Below are positions 1-9,171 of a stretch of 64,000 nt of DNA, in pieces. A program made the translations under genes and the position numbers. How positions within the stretch are numbered: the first letter of the stretch is position 1; every line of letters begins with the position of its first letter. The notes beneath the pieces are model-generated. The model ran no database searches. It saw only the letters and a program-made list of their open reading frames with translations, and had not been told where the DNA came from. This DNA is from SG8-30 sp963695155 (lineage in GTDB: Bacteria; Pseudomonadota; Gammaproteobacteria; Steroidobacterales; Steroidobacteraceae), in the NCBI GenBank assembly GCA_963695155.1, contig CAVOGD010000005.1, positions 372,001 to 436,000 on the forward strand, written 5' to 3'.

Positions 1-25
1 AGACCGCGGCGAGCGCCTGGATCAT
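1..25 (-). CDS. Start of a gene running off the left edge, probably the ABC exporter permease
   Basis: Only the first eight codons are present (MIQALAAV). The ATG overlaps the TGA of the ABC ATPase gene as ATGA, so the two are translationally coupled. Natural-resistance type exporters (NatA/NatB) usually place the membrane permease directly after the ATPase, which makes a permease the likely identity. This is an inference from position; eight residues cannot identify a family. Confidence 0.4.
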
Positions 26-753
26 GTCAGGCCCTCCTGGCGGCCGAGGGCGTTGACGAAGGCTTCCTCCATGCTGGCGCCGCCAAAACGCTCTCGGATG
101 GCGGCCGCGGTGCCGCAGCCGACGACGCGGCCACGGTCAATGATGACGATGTCGTCGCACAGCGCCGCGACCTCCTGCATGACGTGGCTGGAGAACAGCA
201 CGCAGTGGCCGGCGGCCCTGAGGCCGAGGACAAGCTCCCTGAGCGCGCGCGTCGCCATCACGTCGAGTCCGTTGGTGGGCTCGTCGAGCAGCACGTTGCG
301 CGGCGCATGAACCAGCGCCCGCGCCAGGGCCACCTTGGTGCGCTGGCCCTGCGAAAAGCCCTTGGCGCGGCGGTCGGCGAAGTCGCTCATGCCCAGCCCG
401 GCGATGAGTTCGTCCACCCGCCGGTCCAGTGCCGGGCGCGGCAGGCCGTGCAGGCGGCCGTAGAAGGCCACGTTCTCGCGCGCGGTCAGGTGCGGGTAGA
501 TGCCGGCCGAATGCGGCAGCACGCCGCTGGCGCGGCGGGCGGCCAGCGGGTCGGCCACCACGTCGACGCCGTCGATCCGCGCACTGCCCTGGTCGGGGCG
601 CAGCACCGTGTACAGAATCCTGAGGGTCGTGGACTTGCCGGCCCCGTTCGGTCCCAGCAGGCCGGTGATGCGCCCGTCGGCGGCCTCGAAGGACACGTCA
701 CGCAGCGCCTGCACGCTGCCGAAGCGCTTGGCGAGCCGCTCCACGCGGATCAT
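22..753 (-). CDS. ABC transporter ATP-binding protein, NatA/CcmA-like exporter ATPase
   Basis: This 243-residue protein should energise an exporter in the inner membrane by ATP hydrolysis. It has Walker A GPNGAGKSTT near residue 37, the signature FSQGQRTKV near 140 and Walker B NVLLDEPTNGLD near 160, followed by the switch His in FSSHVMQEV. The FSQGQ form of the signature is typical of the drug, Na+ or polysaccharide exporter ATPases. The start at 753 was chosen because it begins MIRVERLAKRFG and overlaps the upstream hydrolase stop as ATGA; an open frame continues further upstream but has no family similarity. The gene lies between a secreted hydrolase and a probable permease. The substrate cannot be told from sequence. 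Confidence 0.85.
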   Translation of the reverse strand: MIRVERLAKRFGSVQALRDVSFEAADGRITGLLGPNGAGKSTTLRILYTVLRPDQGSARIDGVDVVADPLAARRASGVLPHSAGIYPHLTARENVAFYGRLHGLPRPALDRRVDELIAGLGMSDFADRRAKGFSQGQRTKVALARALVHAPRNVLLDEPTNGLDVMATRALRELVLGLRAAGHCVLFSSHVMQEVAALCDDIVIIDRGRVVGCGTAAAIRERFGGASMEEAFVNALGRQEGLT

Positions 754-2228
754 GGCGCACCGCCGCTGAAACCGAGGAAGAAGGGCGCCGGGCCGACCGC
801 GTCGGCGCAACGGGCGTCGAGGCCGGCAGCGGTGCCCGCCTCGAGGAAGCGCCGCACCAGCGACTGGCCGCACTTGAGTCGCAACTGTATGTGTCCCTGT
901 CCGGCGAACACGATGTGCGCGTGGTCCGTGAGGCCCGCGGCGGCCATCGTGCCGTAGGCCGGCGGCGTCACGGGATCGAGGCTGCCCGACAGGAGCAGCG
1001 TGGGCGTGGCCGCACGCAGCGGTTCCTTGAAGGCCGGGTCGACGGGTCCGCGCGGCCACACGCTGCACATCGCTTCGAGGCCCTCGAGCATGACCGCGCC
1101 CAGGTAGGAGCGGCGCAGCGCCGGCATGTCCAGCGCGGCGCGGTCCAGGAACGGCAGGTCCTCGGAACAGACGACGGAGTTGTGCATGCCGTAGGCGAGC
1201 GCCTTGAGGAGTTCCGCGCTGACCATTTCAGCCTGCGCCGCCAGCGGGGTGAAGTTCTGCCGCGCCGCAGCCTCGTCGATCAGCAACGGCAGCAGCGACG
1301 CGCTCAGGTCCGAGTAGGTCAGCATGCGGACCGCCAGCGCGAAATGAGCGGCCGTGAATTCGACCGACAGTGGTTCCGCGGTCACCGGGTCCGGCAGCCG
1401 CACCGCGACCGACGCTTGGGCCAGGCGCTCGCGCAGGGTGTCGAAATCGCGGTCCAGCGTGGGGAAGCGCGCGGCGCATCCGGCATCGCCTGCACACCGC
1501 GCAAAGTGCGCGCGCAACGCGGCCTCCGCATCGAGCGACATCGAGGCCCCGAACGCCAGCTGCGGCGGCACGACGGCGTCGAGCACCATGGCGCGCACCC
1601 GCGCGGGGTAGCGCCGCGCATAGTGTTGTGCGACGCGGGTGCCGTAGGAGCCTCCGTACAGGTTGATGCGCTCGTAGCCGAGCGCGGCGCGCACCGCCTC
1701 CAGGTCCTGCACGGCGATGCTGGTGGTATAGAAGCGCGGGTCGCCGGGCAGCGTCGCCAGGCACTGCGCGGCCAGCTCCCGGAAGGTATCGATGGACACG
1801 GCGGCGTCGGTCCAGGAGTCCTCGGGGAAGTCGCAGTTCATCGGGCTGGAATCGCCGGTGCCGCGCTGGTCCACCAGCACCAGGTCGCGATGGCGGCGCA
1901 CGCCGGCCAGGGCGCCGAGCGAGCCGATGAACCCTGCGCGGGCGCCCTGCCCCGGCCCGCCGGCCAGCAGGAACAGCGGATCGGCGCTGGCCCGGGTCGA
2001 CACCGCGGGAATGACGGCGACGGCGAGATCGATGGTTGCGCCACCCGGGTCGTCCCTGTTCTCGGCGACCGGCAGCCGCCCGCAACGCGCCGCCACGGAC
2101 ATGACGCCGCGCGCGTCGCTCAGCCGGCAGGGCTCGAGGGTCAGGACAGCCTCCGCACCGGTTGCGTCCGTTCCGGCGCCAAGCAGCGCGGCCGCCAGCA
2201 GGCCGGCGGCAAGCGACGAGCGGTTCAT
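750..2228 (-). CDS. Secreted alpha/beta hydrolase, TAP-like (S33 peptidase family)
   Basis: A 492-residue alpha/beta hydrolase of the tripeptidyl/prolyl aminopeptidase type, expected to act in the periplasm. The start at 2228 (MNRSSLAAG) gives a clean signal peptide ending around GTDATGA; two further in-frame Met codons lie 6 and 22 codons upstream and would bury it. The nucleophile elbow GGSYGTR carries the catalytic Ser. The oxyanion region LLAGGPGQGAR, and the C-terminal TAP-like part with DPVTPPAYG (acid) and GQGHIQL (His), complete the triad. It is the first gene of the operon with the ABC ATPase (ATGA overlap). The natural substrate is unknown; proline iminopeptidase-like activity is the family guess. 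Confidence 0.8.
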   Translation of the reverse strand: MNRSSLAAGLLAAALLGAGTDATGAEAVLTLEPCRLSDARGVMSVAARCGRLPVAENRDDPGGATIDLAVAVIPAVSTRASADPLFLLAGGPGQGARAGFIGSLGALAGVRRHRDLVLVDQRGTGDSSPMNCDFPEDSWTDAAVSIDTFRELAAQCLATLPGDPRFYTTSIAVQDLEAVRAALGYERINLYGGSYGTRVAQHYARRYPARVRAMVLDAVVPPQLAFGASMSLDAEAALRAHFARCAGDAGCAARFPTLDRDFDTLRERLAQASVAVRLPDPVTAEPLSVEFTAAHFALAVRMLTYSDLSASLLPLLIDEAAARQNFTPLAAQAEMVSAELLKALAYGMHNSVVCSEDLPFLDRAALDMPALRRSYLGAVMLEGLEAMCSVWPRGPVDPAFKEPLRAATPTLLLSGSLDPVTPPAYGTMAAAGLTDHAHIVFAGQGHIQLRLKCGQSLVRRFLEAGTAAGLDARCADAVGPAPFFLGFSGGAP

Positions 2229-2356
2229 CGGGTTCAGCGATCCCATGCGATCCGGCGACGCGATAGCGTGCCATTGACCGGGGCGGGTCGCCACACCGGC
2301 CTGGCCCGCGCGGGCAGGGTAGAATTGCGCGACCGCAACCAGGGAGACAGGGGGAC

Positions 2357-4234
2357 ATGCGCCAGGCGGTGACCTTCGACGTCATCGTGATCGGTGGCGG
2401 CCACGCCGGCACCGAAGCCGCATTGGCCGCGGCCCGCATGGGCGTGCGCACGCTGCTGGTGACCCAGCAGCTCGCGGCGCTCGGCCAGATGAGCTGCAAC
2501 CCGGCCATCGGCGGCATCGGCAAGGGACACCTGGTGCGCGAGATCGACGCGCTGGGCGGCGCCATGGCGCAAGCCGCGGACCGGGCCGGCATCCAGTTCC
2601 GCACGCTGAACGCCAGCAAGGGACCGGCGGTGCGCGCGACCCGCGCACAGGCGGACCGCCGGCTCTACCGTCAGGCCGTGCGCGCGATCGTCGAATCGCA
2701 GCCTGGCCTCGAGCTGTTCGAGGGAGAGGTGGCGGATCTCACGATCGAGGGCGGGCGGGTGCGCCAGGTCGTGACCGCCGGTGGCGAGCGGTTCGCGGCG
2801 CGCACGGTCGTGCTGACGGTGGGGACTTTCCTGGGCGGGCGCATGCACGTCGGCCTGCAGAGCGAGCCGGGCGGCCGCTCTGGCGACCCGCCGTCCGTGC
2901 GGCTGGCTGAGCGCCTGCGCGAACTGCCGCTCCGGGTCGGGCGGCTCAAGACCGGCACGCCACCCAGGCTGGACGGGCGCAGCCTGGACTACACGGCCAT
3001 GACGGTGCAGCCGGGCGACGAGCCGCGGCCGGTGTTCTCGTTCCTGTCGCGTGCGGCGGATCATCCGCGCCAGGTGCCTTGCCACATCACGTCCACCAAC
3101 GCGCGCACGCACGAGATCATCCGCGGCGCGACCTCGCGCTCGCCGATGTTCACGGGGGCCATCGGCGGGCCGGGACCGCGTTATTGCCCGTCGGTCGAGG
3201 ACAAGGTGGTGCGCTTCGCCGACAGGCCTTCGCACCAGGTGTTCGTCGAGCCCGAGGGGCTGGACACCAACGTGGTGTACCCGAACGGCATCTCCACCAG
3301 CCTGCCGCGCGACGTGCAACTCGAGTTCGTGCGCACGATCCGCGGCTTCGAACGCGCCGAACTGACGCAGTTCGGTTACGCGATCGAGTACGACTACTTC
3401 GACCCGCGCGACCTGCAGCCGTGGCTGGAGTCGAAGGTGGTGGCCGGCCTGTTCCTGGCCGGCCAGATCAACGGCACGACCGGTTACGAGGAGGCGGCTG
3501 CGCAGGGCCTGCTGGCTGGCGCCAACGCGGCGCTGGCGGCGTCGGACCGCGAGCCGTGGTGGCCGCGACGCGACGAGGCTTATCTGGGCGTGCTGGTCGA
3601 CGACCTGATCACGCGCGGCGCCAGCGAGCCGTATCGCATGTTCACGAGCCGGGCCGAGCACCGGCTGCTGCTGCGCGAGGACAATGCGGACTTCCGGCTG
3701 ACGCCCAGGGGACGCGAGCTGGGACTGGTCGGCGGGGAGCGCTGGTCGCTGTTTTGTGCGCGCCGCGATGCCACGGAAGCGGAAGTGGCGCGGCTGTGCG
3801 GGCTGCGGGTGCGGCTGGCGGCCGGCGTGGCCGACGCCGGCCACCCGGCACCGCAGGAGCAGCGCGCGTTCGACCTGCTGCGGCGCCCGCAGGTGACCTA
3901 CCGCGAACTGGTGGCGCTGCCGGCGGTCGGGCCGCCCGCCCGGCTCGACGACGACCGGCTGCCGGAACAGGTGGCCGCGCAGGTGGAGGTGCGGGCCAAG
4001 TACGCGGGCTACATCGAGCGGCAGCGCCAGGAAATAGACCGCCAGCGTCGCAGCGAGGCGCTGCGGCTGCCCGCCGACCTCGACTATGCCGCCGTGGCCG
4101 GGCTGTCCAACGAGGCGCGGCAACGCCTGGCGGAAGCGCGGCCGGCCACGCTGGGCCAGGCGTCGCGGCTGCCCGGCATGACCCCGGCAGCCGTCTCGAT
4201 CCTGCTCATTCACGTCAAGAAGCGCGCGGCCTGA
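2357..4234 (+). CDS. mnmG: tRNA uridine-5-carboxymethylaminomethyl modification enzyme MnmG (GidA)
   Basis: MnmG works with MnmE to install carboxymethylaminomethyl groups on U34 of certain tRNAs, using FAD, NADH and methylene-tetrahydrofolate. The 625-residue length is normal. The FAD-binding loop IGGGHAGTEAA lies at residues 12-22. Family signatures GPRYCPSVEDK (near 272, with the conserved Cys) and GQINGTTGYEEA (near 370) are intact, and the helical MnmE-binding C-terminus is complete. The start is supported by an AGGGGG run a few bases upstream. The gene stands alone with a glutathione S-transferase behind it, not next to rsmG-parAB as in many gammaproteobacteria. Confidence 0.96.
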   Translation: MRQAVTFDVIVIGGGHAGTEAALAAARMGVRTLLVTQQLAALGQMSCNPAIGGIGKGHLVREIDALGGAMAQAADRAGIQFRTLNASKGPAVRATRAQADRRLYRQAVRAIVESQPGLELFEGEVADLTIEGGRVRQVVTAGGERFAARTVVLTVGTFLGGRMHVGLQSEPGGRSGDPPSVRLAERLRELPLRVGRLKTGTPPRLDGRSLDYTAMTVQPGDEPRPVFSFLSRAADHPRQVPCHITSTNARTHEIIRGATSRSPMFTGAIGGPGPRYCPSVEDKVVRFADRPSHQVFVEPEGLDTNVVYPNGISTSLPRDVQLEFVRTIRGFERAELTQFGYAIEYDYFDPRDLQPWLESKVVAGLFLAGQINGTTGYEEAAAQGLLAGANAALAASDREPWWPRRDEAYLGVLVDDLITRGASEPYRMFTSRAEHRLLLREDNADFRLTPRGRELGLVGGERWSLFCARRDATEAEVARLCGLRVRLAAGVADAGHPAPQEQRAFDLLRRPQVTYRELVALPAVGPPARLDDDRLPEQVAAQVEVRAKYAGYIERQRQEIDRQRRSEALRLPADLDYAAVAGLSNEARQRLAEARPATLGQASRLPGMTPAAVSILLIHVKKRAA

Positions 4235-4260
4235 GCGCCGCGGCCCGCAGGAGGCAGACG

Positions 4261-4893
4261 ATGTACAGCCTGTATTACACGCCCGGCGCCGCCAGCCTGG
4301 CGGTGCACTGGATGCTGATCGAACTCGGCGTGGCGCACGACATCCAGCCGGTGGACCTGGCCAGCGGCCAGCACAAGGACCCGGAGTACCTGCGGCTCAA
4401 CCCCAACGGACTGGTGCCGACGCTGCTGGTGGACGGCCGTCCCATGTATGAAAGCGCCGCCCTGCTGTTGCTGCTGGCCGAGCGCCACCCGGAAGCGCGC
4501 CTGGCGCCGCCGCCGGGAAGCCCGGAGCGCATGGCCTACCTGCAGTGGATGCTGCACCTGTCCAATACCGTGCAGGCGTCGTTCCGCGGCTGGTTTCATG
4601 CCGAAGAGATGGCGGGCGAGGCGACCGCGCCGCAGGCCAGGGAATTCGCGCGCCGGGGCATCGAGGCGGCCTGGGGCCGTGTCGACGAGCGGCTCGCGTC
4701 CACGGGCGCGTACTTCGCGGGGCGGGCGCCCAGCGCCGTGGACTTCCTCGGCACGATGCTGGTGCGCTGGTCGCGCAACATGCCCAGGCCTGCGACCGAA
4801 TGGCCGGCGATCCGCGACTACGTGGCGCGCATGAAGGCGCGCCCGTCGTTCCGCACGCTGTACGAGCGCGAGGGACTGACCGAATGGCCGTGA
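4261..4893 (+). CDS. Glutathione S-transferase family protein
   Basis: A 210-residue cytosolic glutathione transferase. The thioredoxin-like N-terminal domain begins MYSLYYTPGAASLAVHW and contains the glutathione-binding cis-Pro motif NGLVPTLL near residue 50 and the ES pair (YESAALL) near 64. The all-helical C-terminal domain runs from about 90 to 205. The opening YTPGAAS and the ES motif resemble the beta-class and related bacterial enzymes. The start follows a GCAGGAGG ribosome site 7 bases upstream. It lies 26 bases after mnmG and may be cotranscribed; it converges on the antiporter gene with 16 bases between stops. The electrophilic substrate is unknown. Confidence 0.88.
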   Translation: MYSLYYTPGAASLAVHWMLIELGVAHDIQPVDLASGQHKDPEYLRLNPNGLVPTLLVDGRPMYESAALLLLLAERHPEARLAPPPGSPERMAYLQWMLHLSNTVQASFRGWFHAEEMAGEATAPQAREFARRGIEAAWGRVDERLASTGAYFAGRAPSAVDFLGTMLVRWSRNMPRPATEWPAIRDYVARMKARPSFRTLYEREGLTEWP

Positions 4894-4909
4894 GTCGGCT
4901 GCCGCGGCT

Positions 4910-6889
4910 TCAGCCGGCGAGCAGCACGGCCTCGCCGTGCTCGAGCGCCTCGGGCGTGCCGTAGATCACGACCACGTCGCCCTGGCGCAGGATCATGCCG
5001 GCATCCGGGTCCCGGCCCACGATGCCGGCGCGCCGCACCGCCGTGAACGACACGGCCGCACCGCGCGCGCGGATCTCCGCGATGCTGCGGCCGACCGCCC
5101 AGGCGCCCGGCGGCACCACGACGGTGTGCAACTCCTCGCGCAGCGCATGGTTTTCGTCGAGCAGGTCCGCGTCGGCACGGCGGAAGATGCTGCGCAGCAG
5201 GGTGTAACGGTGCGCGCGGATGTCGCCGATGTTCTTCACCACCCGCGACATGGGCACCTGCAGTACCAGCAGCACGTGCGAGACCAGCATCAGCGCGGCC
5301 TCGAGCGTCTCCGGCACGACCTCGGTGGCGCCCGCCGCCAGCAGTTCCTCGAGGCGCGTATCGTCGGCGGTGCGCACCAGGACCGGGACGTCCTGCCGCA
5401 GGCGGCGGATCGACTCGAGGATGCTGAGCGAGCGGTCGGTCTCCGAAAACGTGATGACGACGGCGCTGGCACGCTGCAGGCCGACCGCATTGAGCATCGC
5501 CTCGTCGGCCGCGTCGCCGAACACGACCGCGTCGCCGGCCTCGCGCGCCGTGCGCACGCGGAACGGGTCGAGGTCCATGGCGATGTACTCCATTCCCTCG
5601 CCGTCCAGCACGCGCGCGATGTTCTGGCCGACGCGGCCGTAACCGCACAGGATGACGTGTTCGCGATGCGCCAGCGCTTCGGTGGCCGCATCGGTGCGCT
5701 CGAGCTCGGTGACCACCGGGCCCTTTTCGCGCAGCAGGAAGCGCGAGATCTTCTTGTTGTGCCGGATCAGGATCGGCGACAGCACCATGCTGAGCGCAAT
5801 CGTGGCCAGCAGCAGCTGGGTGGCTTCCTGGCCGATCAGCCGGTTCTGCAGCAGCATCGCCAGCAGCGCGAAGCCGAACTCGCCGCCCTCGGCCAGCACC
5901 AGGCCGGTGCGCAACGACTTGAACCAGCTGCCGGCGAAGGGCCGCGCCACCAGCATGACGATGCCGGCCTTCAGGGCGAGCAACCCGGCCAGCAATGCGG
6001 CGATCAGCAGCGTCTGCTCGGCGAGCAGCGCCACGTCGAGCTGCATGCCGACGGTCACGAAGAACAGGCCCAGCAGGGTGTCGCGGAACGGCCGGATGCC
6101 GGCGTCGACCTGGTAGCGGTACTCGGTCTCGGCCAGCATCATGCCGGCCAGGAAGGCGCCGAGCGCCAGCGACAGGCCGACCGCATGGGTGGCCCAGGCC
6201 GAGCCCATCGCCACGAACAGCACCGCCAGCGTGAACAGCTCGGGCATGCGGCTGATGGCAATCTCGTGGAACATCGGTCGCAGCAGCCAGCGGCCGGTGG
6301 CCAGCACGATGGCCAGCGCGGCGGCGCCCTTGGCCACCGCCCACAGCACGTCGCCGGGGGTGTATTCCGCCGCAGCGACGCCGATCAGGCCGGCCAGCGC
6401 CAGGAACGGCACGAAGGCCAGGTCCTGGAACAGCAGGATGCCGAACGACAGCCGCCCGTGGGTGCGGTTCAGCTCACCCTGCGCGGAAAGCTGCTGGATG
6501 ACGATGGCGGTCGAGGACATGGCGACGGCGCCGCCCAGCACCACGGCGACTTCGGGCGGCGAGCCGAGCCACCAGGCGATCCCGCCGATGACGGTGGCGG
6601 TGAGGGCCACCTGCGCGCTGCCAAGCGCGAATACCTCGTTGCGCATGGCGATCATGCGCGGCAGGGAGAATTCCAGGCCGAGCGTGAACAGCAGGAAGAC
6701 CACGCCGAACTCGGCCAGCGTGCGGGTGGTCGCCGTGTCCTGCACCCAGCCCAGCGCGTGCGGTCCCAGCGCCATGCCGACGGCCAGGAAACCCACGACG
6801 GGCGGCAGCCGCAACCGGCGCAGCGATACGACGACCAGCAGCGTCGCGGCCAGCAGCACCAGCACTTCGGTCAGGGGGCCGTCGGTCAT
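4910..6889 (-). CDS. Monovalent cation:proton antiporter of the CPA2/KefB type with RCK domains
   Basis: A 659-residue inner-membrane antiporter. Roughly residues 1-380 form the 12-13 helix Na+/H+ exchanger domain, including the family segments GFLAVGMALGPHALG and FLLFTLGLEFSLPRM. A regulatory RCK_N (Rossmann) domain starts near 408 with HVILCGYGRVGQNIA, and an RCK_C/TrkA_C domain occupies about 570-655. This layout matches KefB/KefC and YbaL-like potassium efflux proteins. The start at 6889 (MTDGPLTEV) begins directly before the first hydrophobic helix; an open frame further upstream is spurious. No KefG/KefF ancillary subunit lies next to it, although a glutathione transferase gene converges on it. 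Ion specificity is not readable. Confidence 0.87.
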   Translation of the reverse strand: MTDGPLTEVLVLLAATLLVVVSLRRLRLPPVVGFLAVGMALGPHALGWVQDTATTRTLAEFGVVFLLFTLGLEFSLPRMIAMRNEVFALGSAQVALTATVIGGIAWWLGSPPEVAVVLGGAVAMSSTAIVIQQLSAQGELNRTHGRLSFGILLFQDLAFVPFLALAGLIGVAAAEYTPGDVLWAVAKGAAALAIVLATGRWLLRPMFHEIAISRMPELFTLAVLFVAMGSAWATHAVGLSLALGAFLAGMMLAETEYRYQVDAGIRPFRDTLLGLFFVTVGMQLDVALLAEQTLLIAALLAGLLALKAGIVMLVARPFAGSWFKSLRTGLVLAEGGEFGFALLAMLLQNRLIGQEATQLLLATIALSMVLSPILIRHNKKISRFLLREKGPVVTELERTDAATEALAHREHVILCGYGRVGQNIARVLDGEGMEYIAMDLDPFRVRTAREAGDAVVFGDAADEAMLNAVGLQRASAVVITFSETDRSLSILESIRRLRQDVPVLVRTADDTRLEELLAAGATEVVPETLEAALMLVSHVLLVLQVPMSRVVKNIGDIRAHRYTLLRSIFRRADADLLDENHALREELHTVVVPPGAWAVGRSIAEIRARGAAVSFTAVRRAGIVGRDPDAGMILRQGDVVVIYGTPEALEHGEAVLLAG

Positions 6890-7027
6890 CCGATCCTGTT
6901 CCGCGGTCGTGAAACGGACATGGTGCGGTCCGGCAGCCGCCCAGGCAACCTCGACGCTACCGGCCCGGGATGGCTCCCTGTTAGCATCCGGGCAGCGGGC
7001 AGCGTGCCGCGCAACGGAGGAACCGGC

Positions 7028-7267
7028 ATGACGGAACGCATGGCGGCCGGGACCGGGCCGATCGGCGTGGCGGTCGAGCCCGGCAAGGCATACTGGTGGT
7101 GCCGCTGCGGCCGCAGCGCCAGCCAGCCGTTCTGCGACGGCTCGCACAAGGGCACGGACCTCGCGCCGCTGCGATTCGAGGCGGCCGAGGCGGCAACGGT
7201 GTGGTTCTGCTGCTGCAAGAAGACCGGCCGCGAGCCGGTCTGCGACGGTAGCCACAAGCGCAGCTGA
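7028..7267 (+). CDS. CDGSH iron-sulfur domain protein with two CDGSH motifs
   Basis: A 79-residue soluble protein with two CDGSH-type 2Fe-2S motifs in tandem: WCRCGRSASQPFCDGSH (about residues 25-41) and FCCCKKTGREPVCDGSH (about 60-76). Each follows the C-x-C-x(n)-P-x-C-D-G-x-H pattern, in which three Cys and one His bind the cluster, so two clusters per chain are expected. Bacterial members of this mitoNEET-like family are redox or Fe-S proteins of mostly unknown role. The start has GGAGG seven bases upstream. It lies 15 bases before the mlaE-like gene and could be cotranscribed with it. Confidence 0.88.
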   Translation: MTERMAAGTGPIGVAVEPGKAYWWCRCGRSASQPFCDGSHKGTDLAPLRFEAAEAATVWFCCCKKTGREPVCDGSHKRS

Positions 7268-7282
7268 CGACGGCACAGGGCT

Positions 7283-8410
7283 TTGACAGGACACCTCGAC
7301 TTCACCGATCGCGATGGCAGCCGGGCCATCAGCCTGGCCGGCCGCTGGACGGTTGACCATGTCGCGGCCCTGGAGCGGGCGGTGGCCGTGGCCGCGGCCG
7401 CGCCGCCGGCCACGGCGACCATCGATGCCGCGGCGCTCGGCACGATCGACCTGACCGGCGCCTGGCTGCTGCGCTCGCTCGACCGGCGGCTGGCCGGGGC
7501 GGGCTGTCGCGTGGCGTGGCCCAACGGGCGGCCGGGCCAGCTCGACTTCATTGACGAAGCCGTGGCCGGTGCGCCGGCCGAGCCGGTCACCGCAGGCACG
7601 GCCGGCCGGCTGGTGACGTTGCCGCTGCAGACGCTCGGCGAGCTGGCCGTCAACGCCCGCCAGGGCGTGGTGGATCACCTGTCGCTGTTCGGCGAGCTGG
7701 TGGTGGTCGCCGCCCGCGCGTTCATCGCGCCGCGCCGGCTGCGGTTTCGCTCCATCGTGCGGCATGTCTACGAGACCGGGGTCACCGCGGTGCCCATCGT
7801 GGCGCTGATCGCGTTCCTGATCAGCGTCATCGTGGCCTACATCGGCGCGCAGCAGCTGCAGAAGTTCGGCGGCGAGATCTTCGTCGTGGACCTGGTCGCG
7901 GTGTCCGTGCTGCGCGAACTGGGCGTGCTGCTGACCGCGATCATCGTCGCGGGCCGCTCGGGCAGCGCCTTTGCGGCCGAACTCGGCGTGATGAAGCTCA
8001 ATGACGAGGTGGACGCCCTGCGCGCCATCGGCATGGACCCGGTCGAGGTGCTGGTGCTGCCGCGCGTGCTGGGCCTGGTCGTCGCGCTGCCGCTGCTGAC
8101 GGTCGTGGCCGATGCGATGGGCCTGGCCGGCGGCGCCCTGCTGTCGTGGGCGCTGGTGGACATCCCGATCGCGCAGTACGTCGAGCGCGTCAACGAGTCC
8201 ATCGCCAGCACCACCTTCTGGGTGGGCATCATCAAGGCGCCGGTGTTCGCCGCGGTGATCGCGCTGGTCGGTACGCTGCGCGGCCTGCAGGTGCGCGGCT
8301 CCTCGCGCGAGCTGGGCCGGCTGACGACCGTCGCCGTGGTGCAGGCGATCTTCCTGGTGATCCTGTTCGACGCGCTGTTCGCGGTGCTGTTCATGGAGCT
8401 GGACATCTGA
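7283..8410 (+). CDS. MlaE family lipid ABC transporter permease with an N-terminal STAS domain
   Basis: A 375-residue inner-membrane permease of an MCE-type lipid transporter. Residues 1 to about 100 look like a STAS domain (ISLAGRWTVDHVAALE, then ATIDAAALGTIDLTGAWLL), the role played by separate MlaB in E. coli. From about 115 the MlaE permease follows, with conserved stretches VALIAFLISVIVAYIG, FVVDLVAVSVLRELGVLLT, IIVAGRSGSAFAAELG and EVDALRAIGMDP. The start is a TTG at 7283, which gives the full STAS domain; no convincing ATG is available and the ribosome site is weak. It overlaps the ATPase gene by one base (TGATG). Expected job: phospholipid movement between the two membranes. Confidence 0.9.
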   Translation: MTGHLDFTDRDGSRAISLAGRWTVDHVAALERAVAVAAAAPPATATIDAAALGTIDLTGAWLLRSLDRRLAGAGCRVAWPNGRPGQLDFIDEAVAGAPAEPVTAGTAGRLVTLPLQTLGELAVNARQGVVDHLSLFGELVVVAARAFIAPRRLRFRSIVRHVYETGVTAVPIVALIAFLISVIVAYIGAQQLQKFGGEIFVVDLVAVSVLRELGVLLTAIIVAGRSGSAFAAELGVMKLNDEVDALRAIGMDPVEVLVLPRVLGLVVALPLLTVVADAMGLAGGALLSWALVDIPIAQYVERVNESIASTTFWVGIIKAPVFAAVIALVGTLRGLQVRGSSRELGRLTTVAVVQAIFLVILFDALFAVLFMELDI

Positions 8411-9168
8411 TGGCGCCGGTCATCTCGGTGCGCGGCATCGTCAACCGCTTCGGCCGCCAGGTGGTGCACGACGGCGTGGACCTCGACGTCATGCACGGCG
8501 AGATCTTCGGCATCGTGGGCGGCTCCGGCAGCGGCAAGTCCGTGCTGCTGCGGACCATGCTCGGGCTGCAGGTGCCGGCGCAGGGCAGCGTCACCATCGA
8601 GGGCACCGAGATCACCAGCGCGCCCGGCCGCGAATTGCTGAAGGTGAAGCGGCGCTACGGCGTGACCTTCCAGCACGGCGCGCTGTTCACGTCGCTGACG
8701 GTCGCGCAGAACGTCGAGCTGCCGATCGCCGAGTACCATGACGTGGGGCCGGCGACGCTGCGCGAACTGGCGGAACTGAAGATCGCGATGGTCGGGTTGC
8801 CGGCGGACGCGGCCGACAAGTACCCGGCGCAGCTGTCCGGGGGCATGGTCAAGCGCGCCGCGCTGGCGCGGGCGCTGGCGCTGGACCCGGCGCTGCTGTT
8901 CCTGGACGAGCCGACCTCGGGCCTGGACCCGATTTCGGCCGCGGCTTTCGACCGGCTGGTACTGTATCTGCAGCGCAACCTCGAGCTGACGGTGGTGATG
9001 ATCACGCACGACCTGGACACGATCTTCCGCACCTGCAATCGTGTCGGCGTGATCGTGGACCGGGGAATGATCAGCGGCACCCTCGACGAAATCGTGCGGC
9101 ACGAGCATCCTTGGATCCGGGAGTACTTTCACGGCGAGCGCAGCCGCGCCGTACGGGACGGGCACTGA
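8410..9168 (+). CDS. MlaF family lipid ABC transporter ATPase
   Basis: A 252-residue ATP-binding subunit pairing with the preceding permease. It contains Walker A GGSGSGKSVLL near residue 38, signature LSGGMVKRAALARAL near 143, Walker B LLFLDEPTSGLDP near 165, and the switch His in MITHDLDTIF. The LSGGM signature and the C-terminal arm ending EYFHGERSR are typical of the MlaF branch. The start ATG shares one base with the permease stop. The mlaD-like gene follows after 3 bases, so permease, ATPase and substrate-binding subunit are made together. Confidence 0.93.
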   Translation: MAPVISVRGIVNRFGRQVVHDGVDLDVMHGEIFGIVGGSGSGKSVLLRTMLGLQVPAQGSVTIEGTEITSAPGRELLKVKRRYGVTFQHGALFTSLTVAQNVELPIAEYHDVGPATLRELAELKIAMVGLPADAADKYPAQLSGGMVKRAALARALALDPALLFLDEPTSGLDPISAAAFDRLVLYLQRNLELTVVMITHDLDTIFRTCNRVGVIVDRGMISGTLDEIVRHEHPWIREYFHGERSRAVRDGH

Positions 9169-9171
9169 GCA

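Noticed and set aside
2234..4213. 659-codon minus-strand frame opposite mnmG
   Set aside because: No motif or ribosome site; the plus strand is a complete MnmG.
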